DNA of 6,615 nucleotides, taken from the NCBI GenBank assembly GCA_030610025.1, contig JAUWSP010000151.1, positions 1-6,615 of the forward strand, in the 5' to 3' direction. Source of the stretch: Acidobacteriota bacterium (GTDB lineage Bacteria; Acidobacteriota; Thermoanaerobaculia; Multivoradales; JAHEKO01). Position 1 is the stretch's first letter. Every line of letters begins with the position of its first letter. A program made the translations under genes and the position numbers. Shown piece by piece: positions 1-5,701 of this stretch. Below the pieces are notes generated by a model. It saw nothing but the letters and a program-made list of their open reading frames with translations. It was not told the DNA's origin and ran no database searches.

Positions 1-68
1 GCCTGGTCAACGATGGTCCGGTGACCTTCATCCTGGACCTCGAGCCGGAGAAGCAGCGGCCGGCCTGA
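1..68 (+). CDS. dtd: D-aminoacyl-tRNA deacylase, C-terminal end only (partial)
   Basis: This is the last 21 codons of a gene that begins outside the window, read in frame from base 3 and ending at TGA 66-68. The visible residues contain L-V-N-D-G-P-V-T-F. This matches the conserved C-terminal NxGPxT motif of DTD; the same LVNDGPVTF string occurs near the end of E. coli Dtd. In the family, the Gly-Pro of this motif forms the cross-subunit pocket that selects D-aminoacyl-tRNA, and the enzyme hydrolyses D-amino acids from mischarged tRNA in the cytoplasm. The tail is about ten residues longer than in E. coli and is charged. The gene converges on the minus-strand protease gene with a 31-bp gap. 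I identify it from the motif alone, because the SQFTL motif and the rest of the protein are not visible. Confidence 0.87.
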   Translation, partial: LVNDGPVTFILDLEPEKQRPA

Positions 69-99
69 ACCTCTCTCACCTTCAGAGGCGACCGGGTCT

Positions 100-1188
100 T
101 CAGGGGAGAATCGGTACCAGGTCGAGCGGTACTGGCATGAATGTCAGCACAAGAATGATCAGGGTGAACAGGGCCATGACCCATCGCCTCTGATCGAGCC
201 CCTGCCGGCCATCCAGAACCGGTGGGTGTCGTGGGCCGATGATCACCAGGACCAGGCTCCAGAGCCACCATCCGGGCCACAGAAAGCCCATCAGCGCCAG
301 CAGCCCGACCAGCCACCACGCCAGCGTCCGTTGCCACCTGCCGAAGGCTGCATAGAAGATGTGGCCGCCGTCCAGTTGGCCGATGGGAATCAGATTGAGG
401 GCCGTTACGAAGGTACCGACCCAGGCAGCCAGCGCGAAGGGATGCAGATTCAGGACCGAGCCGTCGGGCAGGGAGCCGTGGAAGACCAGGGTCGCCGCCG
501 ACATCAGAATCGATGTCCCTGGCTTGAGCAACAGGAGACTGCCGGGCAGGTCCCAGTCGGCTTCGACAACCGATACCGGCTCGGAATTCGCGACTCCGTA
601 GAACAGAATCGGCAGTAGGACCAGGAAGCCGGCAATGGGCCCTGCAGCACCAACGTCGAGCAGCTCCCTGCGCGTCCGGATGGGGGCTCGAATGCGGATG
701 AAAGCGCCAAAGGTACCGATGAGTAGAGGCGCTGGAATGAAGTAGGGGTAGGTGCTCGGAAGCTTGTTCCTCCGACAGGCGATGTAGTGCCCGAGCTCAT
801 GCGATAGGAGGATCGCCAGGGTCGGCAATGAAAAGGCCAGCCCGATTCGCAGCAGCTGGCCGTCGGACCAGACGGTCCGAAAGATGTAACGGGTCAGTGC
901 CAGAAACTCCGAAAGCTGCCCCAGAAAGATCCACTCGATGGCGGGTATCAGATCCGTGACGACGTCCGTTCTCGTCGACAGGTAGAAGCCGGCGCCGAAA
1001 GTGGTCGTTGTTCCGAGAGTCGCGAGAAACAGGACGACAGCCAGATAGGGCTTGGATGTGGGAGGGCGCCTGTCAGCGCTAGAGGGCCTTGTTCCGATCG
1101 GCGGGCGCGAGCCAGTTTGTCTGATTGGCTCAGGAGGGCCGTTCGACGACGAGTCGGCCGGCGGGGGCGAGGAGGGACCCGGCCTCAC
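100..1188 (-). CDS. Site-2 protease family (M50) integral membrane zinc metalloprotease
   Basis: A 362-residue polytopic membrane protein. The zinc-binding motif HELGH is at residues 130-134 (ligands H130 and H134, catalytic E131) inside a hydrophobic helix. The second S2P signature, N-L-I-P-I-G-Q-L-D-G-G-H, is at 265-276, with D273 as the likely third zinc ligand. GPIAGF at 183-188 and GPRHPP near 318-323 also fit soluble-domain-free S2P homologues of the plant EGY type. Hydrophobic segments lie at about 47-70, 113-134, 178-200, 250-270, 286-316 and 335-355. No PDZ domain is apparent, unlike RseP. Residues 1-46 form a Pro/Ser/Arg-rich, probably cytoplasmic tail. The family cleaves peptide bonds within or near membranes, often of anti-sigma factors or transcription factors; the substrate here is unknown. 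The start is a GTG (1186-1188) two nucleotides after the HU stop codon. There is no strong Shine-Dalgarno, so translation is probably coupled to HU. No other in-frame start precedes the first membrane helix. Confidence 0.9.
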   Translation of the reverse strand: MRPGPSSPPPADSSSNGPPEPIRQTGSRPPIGTRPSSADRRPPTSKPYLAVVLFLATLGTTTTFGAGFYLSTRTDVVTDLIPAIEWIFLGQLSEFLALTRYIFRTVWSDGQLLRIGLAFSLPTLAILLSHELGHYIACRRNKLPSTYPYFIPAPLLIGTFGAFIRIRAPIRTRRELLDVGAAGPIAGFLVLLPILFYGVANSEPVSVVEADWDLPGSLLLLKPGTSILMSAATLVFHGSLPDGSVLNLHPFALAAWVGTFVTALNLIPIGQLDGGHIFYAAFGRWQRTLAWWLVGLLALMGFLWPGWWLWSLVLVIIGPRHPPVLDGRQGLDQRRWVMALFTLIILVLTFMPVPLDLVPILP

Positions 1189-1190
1189 GT

Positions 1191-1457
1191 TCAGAGGTTC
1201 TTCAGCTCTTTGCCCGGTTTGAAGCGAACTGTCTTGCCAGGTGAGATGGCGACTTCAACACCGGTCTTGGGATTTCGGCCGACACCGCGCTTGCGGTCTC
1301 GAACCTGGAAGACCCCGAAACCCCGAAATTCGATGCGCTTGCCCTCGCTCAGGGCTGTTTTCATCGCCGCGAAGATCGTCTCTACTGCGAGAGCAGCTTT
1401 GACTCTCGGTACATCCGAGCTTTCGGCGACGCGGTTTACCAGATCGGCTTTGATCAT
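1191..1457 (-). CDS. HU/IHF-family histone-like DNA-binding protein
   Basis: An 88-residue basic protein of the usual HU/IHF length (about 90). The N-terminal residues 1-45 fit the helical dimerisation part. The sequence F-R-G-F-G-V-F (44-50) is followed by the beta-arm signature G-R-N-P-K-T-G at 60-66. The proline of this motif (P63) is the family's DNA-intercalating residue. The C-terminal F-K-P-G-K core lies at 79-83. Proteins of this family bend and compact DNA as dimers and influence transcription, replication and recombination. It cannot be assigned to HU rather than an IHF subunit by eye. It starts at ATG 1455-1457. Its own strong promoter lies just upstream, giving a predicted leader of only about 15 nt with no recognisable Shine-Dalgarno. 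The site-2 protease gene follows 2 nt after its stop codon, so the two form a likely bicistronic unit. Confidence 0.95.
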   Translation of the reverse strand: MIKADLVNRVAESSDVPRVKAALAVETIFAAMKTALSEGKRIEFRGFGVFQVRDRKRGVGRNPKTGVEVAISPGKTVRFKPGKELKNL

Positions 1458-1478
1458 GTCGGTGGGTCAGGGCGTCCG

Positions 1479-1507
1479 AGTGTAGCAACGGCCAAAATAG
1501 GTGTCAA
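1479..1507 (-). promoter_or_regulatory. Sigma70-type promoter for the HU / site-2 protease unit
   Basis: Read on the minus strand, this is TTGACA (1502-1507, a perfect -35), a 17-bp spacer, then TACACT (1479-1484, 4 of 6 matches to TATAAT). The spacer ends in TGC, which gives an extended -10 (TGn). Transcription should start near 1472, leaving a leader of about 15 nt before the HU ATG. The element lies in the 93-bp gap between the stop codon of the MshEN-domain gene and HU. HU and the protease can therefore be transcribed independently of the upstream gene. Confidence 0.8.
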
Positions 1508-1550
1508 CGAAAGTGGGAACATGCTTCTCGACGCCTCTTGGTTGTCGTCA

Positions 1551-2834
1551 TTATCGGTCGGATGCTTGGCGAAGTCTCTGTTGTTTCTGTTGCCGGATGC
1601 ACCTCTCGAAGGCCTGGCTGGCAACGGTGGTCAAGCGGCGAATCAACTCCAGATCCAGTGCCTGGAGGCCGAGAGGACCGCGATCCCCATAGACCAGGCA
1701 GGCGAGATGGCCCTGGATGCGAACGGGAAAGACCGCACATTCGTCGGTCAGGTCTTTGCTCCAGCAAGCTGCCAATTCCAGATGAGGCGGCATTTCAGGC
1801 AGCTTGCCGATGAAGAAGCTGCCGCCTTCTCTGAGGTTGAGGAAGATGGAGGGATCCTCGAAGGAGACCGAGTAGTTTTCGAGGCGCTCCCTGTCGAGTC
1901 CCGGCCCCCGACCGAGCCAGCCGAGCACGGAGCCCTGTCGGACCTGGAAGATCAGAACCCTGACAAAGAATTGAGCCAGATAGTCGACGAGAATCTGACC
2001 GACTTCGTCTGGATGACCCGCCGCTGCGAGCCGACCCTCGACGTCGTCGATCTCGACGATGCCGTCCGAGCCGTGATCGCGAGCATAGAGAAAGGGTGAG
2101 ACGCTTCCGCCCGCTTCCTCAGGCGCTGCTTCGGTGCCGAGGGTAGCAAGATCCTGCTCCGAAAGAGGGATACTCTGGGGACTCGGCTCTTTCGACGAAT
2201 CCTGCGATGTTTCTGCCTCTGGCTCAATCTCGCTCGGGGCCGGCGGCCGATGCCGCGTGATCGGAACCACCGGCGAGGTGTGGGTGCTGAGCTCTGCCGA
2301 GTGGATGAGTCGGGAGTTGGGATGCACTCCGGACGTCGACTCAGGTGGGCGTTGCTGTTTCTGGACGAGCATCCGTTTCAGCTTCGCGAAGCGCTCTGGA
2401 AGCGGTGCTTCGTAGTACTTCGCCAAAGCCGAAACGAGGCGAGCCTCGTTCGCAATGTAGACCTTGAGGCGCTTTCCGATGATGAAGGAGAGCTCGTCCT
2501 GTAGCCAGAGGTTGTCGACCTCGAGCATCGCAATTTCGACACGAGCGCCTGACAGGCGGAACGGGACTGCCTGGTAACGGTTCGCGATTCGAGCAGGTAG
2601 TAGTTGAATCAACTCGTCAGGGACTGCGCTCAAATCCTCGGCAGTGGCGATCGGAACGCCCTGCTGCTGGGCCAGGGTACGGTCGAGGAGATCCTCTGAG
2701 ATGGCCCCCATCTCGAGCAGGCACGAGCCCAGTCGGCCGCCGATCTCCCTCTGCTTGGAAATGGCCAGACCGAGCTGTTGCTTGGTGATCCAGCCGTTTT
2801 GGAGCAGCAGGGCTCCGAGAGATTGCATCCCCAA
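1551..2834 (-). CDS. MshEN (GspE N-terminal-like) domain protein with C-terminal GAF-like region, no ATPase
   Basis: A 427-residue protein. Residues 1-145 are an MshEN / T2SSE-N domain. Two 24-residue motifs of the form xLGxxLxxxG...L...xxQ lie at 5-28 and 34-57, separated by exactly five residues. This is the arrangement that binds cyclic-di-GMP in Vibrio MshE. The second motif keeps its leading Arg (R34), whereas the first has Ser (S5). Residues 155-245 are a Pro/Ser/Glu-rich linker. Residues 264-415 have alternating hydrophobic strands and helices resembling a GAF domain and end in a Gln/Arg-rich helix. No Walker A or B motif is present, so it is not a secretion or pilus ATPase despite a likely 'GspE-like' database label. 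It is probably a soluble cytoplasmic nucleotide-responsive regulator or adaptor; that role is inference. The chosen start is TTG (2832-2834), because GGAGAG sits 7 nt upstream. An ATG two codons later would have a 13-nt spacing. The gene is divergent from the TPR gene. Confidence 0.82.
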   Translation of the reverse strand: MGMQSLGALLLQNGWITKQQLGLAISKQREIGGRLGSCLLEMGAISEDLLDRTLAQQQGVPIATAEDLSAVPDELIQLLPARIANRYQAVPFRLSGARVEIAMLEVDNLWLQDELSFIIGKRLKVYIANEARLVSALAKYYEAPLPERFAKLKRMLVQKQQRPPESTSGVHPNSRLIHSAELSTHTSPVVPITRHRPPAPSEIEPEAETSQDSSKEPSPQSIPLSEQDLATLGTEAAPEEAGGSVSPFLYARDHGSDGIVEIDDVEGRLAAAGHPDEVGQILVDYLAQFFVRVLIFQVRQGSVLGWLGRGPGLDRERLENYSVSFEDPSIFLNLREGGSFFIGKLPEMPPHLELAACWSKDLTDECAVFPVRIQGHLACLVYGDRGPLGLQALDLELIRRLTTVASQAFERCIRQQKQQRLRQASDR

Positions 2835-2841
2835 TCGTTGG

Positions 2842-2847
2842 CTCTCC
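2842..2847 (-). promoter_or_regulatory. Shine-Dalgarno that selects a TTG start for the MshEN-domain gene
   Basis: On the minus strand GGAGAG is followed by 7 nt and then TTG (2832-2834). An in-frame ATG lies two codons further in (2826-2828) but is 13 nt from this site. The spacing favours TTG as the true initiation codon. Confidence 0.6.
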
Positions 2848-2862
2848 AGATCTCTAAGCGTG

Positions 2863-2897
2863 TCGCCTAAGTTGTTGGTATATGGCTACTTAGGCGA
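2863..2897. repeat. Perfect 10-bp inverted repeat in the divergent intergenic region (operator or 5'-UTR hairpin)
   Basis: The arm TCGCCTAAGT (2863-2872) is the exact reverse complement of ACTTAGGCGA (2888-2897), with a 15-bp AT-richer spacer centred at 2880. The repeat starts about 3 nt downstream of the predicted start site of the minus-strand promoter, and upstream of the Shine-Dalgarno of the MshEN gene. It could therefore form a stem-loop at the very 5' end of that mRNA, or be a dimer-binding operator just downstream of the promoter. No T-run follows either side, so it is not an intrinsic terminator. Confidence 0.75.
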
Positions 2898-2906
2898 TCC
2901 AAGCGG

Positions 2907-2935
2907 ATTATAGGTGGGGCATGGTTGCTTGTAAA
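2907..2935 (-). promoter_or_regulatory. Near-consensus sigma70-type promoter for the MshEN-domain gene
   Basis: On the minus strand this is TTTACA (2930-2935, 5 of 6 matches to TTGACA), a 17-bp spacer, and a perfect TATAAT (2907-2912). Predicted transcription starts near 2900, giving a leader of about 66 nt that contains the inverted repeat at 2863-2897 and the GGAGAG ribosome site. The -35 region overlaps the first codons of the divergent TPR reading frame if that frame starts at ATG 2921. Confidence 0.75.
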
Positions 2936-4858
2936 GGCAACAGAACGGTTGCTATCCTACCGTCCGTGAAACCGCGATGGTTGTTCCTGTTGGCTGGATT
3001 GTTGACGGCATCTTGGGCTGTCGGCGAAGGCGTTGATGCGGAAAGCTCGTACCATCTTCTGGTCGCACAGGTGCTGACCGAAGAGGGTGACTATTCAGGG
3101 GCGCTAGAGAGCTTCGAGGCGGCCATCGCTCTGAGCCCGAACGATGTCTACGCTCGACTCGAGTACGGTCGGCTGCTGATGCGACTCGGAAGAGCGCGGG
3201 AGGCCGTCGCTCAAGCGACGGTGGCGAGGGAGGTGGCGCCTCACCTCGATGATGTTCTGTTGTTCTATTCGGAATCGCACATGAGGCTGGCGCAAGAGGA
3301 CCCGGCCGCGCTGGAGAAGGCGAGGCAGGCGTTGGAAGAGATTCGGGCTCGCCAGCCCGACAATATCGAGGCGATGGTGACACTCGGACAGATCTACCTG
3401 GGAGAGTCTCGCCCAGAAGAGGCTGCAGCCGTTTTCAGGGACCTCCTCAGCAGGCGGTCAGGGAACCGGATGGTGTTCTCGCTATTGATCGATTCCCTGA
3501 TGCGGGCGGGGCGCCCTGAACAGGCGGAGCAGGCGATGCAGGAGGCGTTGGACGTCGACCCTGGATTTGCCAGAGCGCGACTGAGCCTGGCGCAGGCCCA
3601 AAGCGAGCGAGGGGACCATGCCGGCGCGGCGAAGACGTTGGAAGCTGGTCCCGAGGAGATTCTGGCCGACCCAGAGGTCCAAAGACGACTCGCATTCGAG
3701 CTCCACCAGTCCGGTGAGTATGCCAGAGCTCTCCGCCTGATCGAGGAAATGCTGCTCGAGGACCCAGGCTATTTCCCGAATCTCTATCTCCGAGCGCTCG
3801 GCCTGGCCGCGCTGGGGAGAGAAGAGGAGGCCATCGTCGTCACACGAGACCTGCTGAGAAGCCACCCGCTGAACTTGGATCTGGGAATCCTCCTGGCCCG
3901 GTTGCTGGAGGGTCGTCAAGAGGCCGAGGAAGGGGAAGAGGCCCTGAGCGCCATGGAAAGGCGCCTGCGTTCGGCTGGGCAGATCGAGGACGCGAATCGG
4001 GCCCGAATCCAGCGCGGTCTGATGCTCATGCGGCAGGCCCAGTGGGAACGGGTCGTGGTCCTCTTCGAGCCACTCATCGGCAAGCAGGTCCCCGTGGGTG
4101 ACGTGGACATGGCGATGATCCTGGTGGAGGCCCTGGTGAGGGCGGACAGGCATGAAGAGGCTCTCGAAGTCCTGTCCCGGATCGAGCCTGGTACGTCGGC
4201 TCAACGACAGGGTTGGGCGAGGCAGGCGGAAATCCTCTTGGAATTGGGTCGGGATCGGGAGGCGGAGGAGCTGCTTTCCCGTCTGGCTGGCGGAGGGACT
4301 CTCGAGGACTTGACGCTGCTGGCAGAGGTGTACCAGTCTCGGGAGCGATACGAGGAAGCGGTGCCGGTGCTGGAGCGGGCCCTGGAGCTGGAACCGGATT
4401 CTACGAGTCTGCTCTTCTGGCTCGCGGCCGCGAACGAGCGGTCCGGCGAGAAGCAAGAGGCAGAGAAGCTCTTTGAGCAGTTGCTCGCCATCGATCCGAA
4501 CTTTGCTCCGGCGCTGAACTACCTTGGCTACATGTGGGCTGATGCGGGAGAGAATCTGGAAAGGGCCTTGCTTCTGGTGCAGCAAGCGGTGGAGCTCGAA
4601 CCCGACAATGGAGCCTTCATGGACTCTCTGGGATGGACCCACTTTCAGCTGGGCCAATTCGAGGAAGCACAGGGATTTCTCGAGAGAGCAGCTTCACTGG
4701 TGGGTGACGACGCCGTGGTGTACGAGCATCTGGGTGACCTTTATGTCGCCCTCGGCAGGGTCGAACAGGCTCGGGAGGCCTACGAGCGCGCGGTGGATCT
4801 GGAGCCTGACAACGCTGCCGAAGTGAGCAACAAGTTGGATCGATTGGGACGCCCGTGA
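2921..4858 (+). CDS. Tetratricopeptide repeat (TPR) protein with N-terminal signal peptide, probably periplasmic or envelope
   Basis: A 645-residue protein made almost wholly of TPR units. Clear repeats sit near 44-73, 77-107, 149-180, 183-214, 463-492, 495-527, 529-562, 563-596 and 599-631. They show the pattern of small residues at helix packing positions and closing motifs such as A-L-E-L-E-P-D. The middle (about 230-460) is more degenerate but still helical with TPR-like spacing. The stretch N-Y-L-G-Y (533-537) through D-S-L-G-W (568-572) is typical of a large bacterial TPR family often encoded beside lolB-like and ispE genes. Residues 16-40 look like a signal peptide (K-P-R, then a Leu-rich core, then a polar c-region). 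TPRs scaffold protein-protein interactions; the partner is unknown. ATG 2921 has AGGTG six bases upstream as counted from the core. GTG 2966-2968 directly before the signal peptide is an equally plausible start. The gene heads a plus-strand cluster with the LolB-like gene 72 bp downstream. Confidence 0.88.
   Translation: MVACKGNRTVAILPSVKPRWLFLLAGLLTASWAVGEGVDAESSYHLLVAQVLTEEGDYSGALESFEAAIALSPNDVYARLEYGRLLMRLGRAREAVAQATVAREVAPHLDDVLLFYSESHMRLAQEDPAALEKARQALEEIRARQPDNIEAMVTLGQIYLGESRPEEAAAVFRDLLSRRSGNRMVFSLLIDSLMRAGRPEQAEQAMQEALDVDPGFARARLSLAQAQSERGDHAGAAKTLEAGPEEILADPEVQRRLAFELHQSGEYARALRLIEEMLLEDPGYFPNLYLRALGLAALGREEEAIVVTRDLLRSHPLNLDLGILLARLLEGRQEAEEGEEALSAMERRLRSAGQIEDANRARIQRGLMLMRQAQWERVVVLFEPLIGKQVPVGDVDMAMILVEALVRADRHEEALEVLSRIEPGTSAQRQGWARQAEILLELGRDREAEELLSRLAGGGTLEDLTLLAEVYQSRERYEEAVPVLERALELEPDSTSLLFWLAAANERSGEKQEAEKLFEQLLAIDPNFAPALNYLGYMWADAGENLERALLLVQQAVELEPDNGAFMDSLGWTHFQLGQFEEAQGFLERAASLVGDDAVVYEHLGDLYVALGRVEQAREAYERAVDLEPDNAAEVSNKLDRLGRP
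2929..2958 (+). promoter_or_regulatory. Possible extended -10 promoter for the TPR gene cluster
   Basis: Plus-strand TTGTAA (2929-2934, 4 of 6), an 18-bp spacer, then TATCCT (2953-2958, 4 of 6) preceded by TGC (extended -10). The string TTGCTAYMCT also occurs in the HU promoter of this window. The predicted start site is about 2965, directly beside the GTG at 2966 that precedes the signal peptide. Its -35 uses almost the same bases as the divergent minus-strand -35. The hexamers are weak, so this is tentative. Confidence 0.35.
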
Positions 4859-4879
4859 GGCCGGTGCTTCCCATCTCTG

Positions 4880-4900
4880 GTCTGGCTGAGCGGGCCAGGC
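4880..4900 (+). other. Small stem-loop between the TPR and LolB-like genes
   Basis: GTCTGGC (4880-4886) can pair with GCCAGGC (4894-4900), giving seven pairs (one G-U) around a 7-nt loop. It lies in the 72-bp gap after the TPR stop codon. There is no following U-run, so it is not a standard intrinsic terminator. It could be an mRNA-processing or stability element, or chance in GC-rich DNA. Confidence 0.25.
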
Positions 4901-4930
4901 GTCCGGGTTGGAACCGCTCGAGCTGATCGG

Positions 4931-5701
4931 ATGGCTGGTGCCCGCCCGATGTCCTGTTTCACCTCTATGACCCGTGCAAACAGAGGATCTCTTGGTTACT
5001 GGGGGCTGGTAGTTCTTGCTGCAGCCCTGGAGGTGCAATGTGCCGGAGGGTCTTCGGAACCGAAGATCCAACCGGACTCCGGTGGAGCAGCGAGGGCCTG
5101 GGCCTTGCCAATCGAGGTTCTGGAGACCCAACGTTTGTTCCGGGTCCGGTACGAGGGGCAGGAAGGTCGCGCTGGCATGAAGCTGGTTCTGAAGCTTGTC
5201 TCCGAAACCAGATTCCAGGTGTTGACCACCGATTCGCTTGGACGGCCTCTGTGGAGTCTGCAGACCAGCGGAGCCGAGACCCGATTGGTCGATCACCGCA
5301 GCAAGGAGTTCTGCTCGGCTGAAGAACTTCGCTTGCCTGACCCTGTACTGGAATCGATGCCCTGGCAATCCCTGCCTCGCGTGCTTTTGGGCTACCTTCC
5401 GAGTAAGCCCGCGACGATCGAGAAGAGCTCCGATGAGGAGGTGGACTTTCGGAGTGCCGATGGGCGTCGATGGACTTCCCGACTAGAGGCCGGCCGGTCG
5501 ATATCGTGGGTCCTGTGGGAGAAGGACCGCCCCGTTCTTTGGTGGAGCGGGCAGGCCGGGGTTGGAACGCTTTCCCATCGGCAGGGAATCCAGATCAGGT
5601 GGCGGGAGATCGTCAGTGAGCCCCTCCAGTTGCCTCTCGACGATCTCCAGGTCCCAACTGGCTACCGATCTTCGGAGTGTGATGCGCGCAACCTACCGTA
5701 G
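4931..5701 (+). CDS. LolB-like / DUF4292-like envelope protein (putative lipoprotein)
   Basis: A 256-residue protein. A hydrophobic segment at 22-34 is followed by a Cys at 37, then a small and polar stretch, as in exported lipoproteins. The lipobox is poor, because the residues before Cys are E-V-Q rather than a small residue at -1. The rest is rich in alternating beta-strand patterns, for example 69-73, 83-91, 94-100 and 106-110, with D-S-L-G-R-P at 101-106. This fits the half-barrel fold of LolA/LolB and DUF4292 proteins, which bind lipid-modified substrates. The protein ends with V-P-x-G-Y-R. The family call rests on this pattern and on its position directly before ispE, where lolB sits in many Proteobacteria; it is not a confident homology call. 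A start at ATG 4931 has no good Shine-Dalgarno. ATG 4967 (residue 13) gives a more ordinary signal peptide. The 3' end overlaps ispE by 20 bp. Confidence 0.6.
   Translation: MAGARPMSCFTSMTRANRGSLGYWGLVVLAAALEVQCAGGSSEPKIQPDSGGAARAWALPIEVLETQRLFRVRYEGQEGRAGMKLVLKLVSETRFQVLTTDSLGRPLWSLQTSGAETRLVDHRSKEFCSAEELRLPDPVLESMPWQSLPRVLLGYLPSKPATIEKSSDEEVDFRSADGRRWTSRLEAGRSISWVLWEKDRPVLWWSGQAGVGTLSHRQGIQIRWREIVSEPLQLPLDDLQVPTGYRSSECDARNLP

Noticed and set aside
69..99. Bidirectional terminator between dtd and the site-2 protease
   Set aside because: Only 5-bp stems can be drawn (CCTCT 70-74 with AGAGG 84-88), with no T-run on either strand. I see no supportable terminator in this 31-bp gap.
226..618. 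Plus-strand open frame opposite the site-2 protease
   Set aside because: Its Gln/Pro/Arg-rich translation is what results from reading hydrophobic codons on the other strand.
1521..2099. 192-codon plus-strand open frame opposite the MshEN-domain gene
   Set aside because: It has no domain or ribosome site and lies wholly antisense to a frame with a clear domain structure and a strong promoter.
1551..2834. Type II secretion or pilus ATPase (GspE/PilB)
   Set aside because: Only the N-terminal MshEN-type domain is shared. There is no Walker A or B motif, and the C-terminal half is GAF-like.
2863..2897. Intrinsic terminator formed by the inverted repeat
   Set aside because: The stem is not followed by a T-run in either direction, and it lies downstream of a promoter and upstream of a ribosome site, not after a gene.
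3482..4657. 391-codon open frame on the minus strand opposite the TPR gene
   Set aside because: Its translation is His/Gln/Arg-rich with no recognisable domain. The plus-strand frame gives clean TPR repeats throughout, so this is a GC-rich antisense shadow.
4694..5368. 224-codon minus-strand open frame spanning the TPR end and the LolB-like gene
   Set aside because: It is antisense to two genes and their gap, with low-complexity composition and no recognisable family.
5562..5681. Forty-codon N-terminal extension of ispE
   Set aside because: IspE similarity begins at the ATG at 5682 (catalytic Lys at residue 10, as expected) with GGAG just upstream. The extension overlaps the LolB-like gene in another frame.
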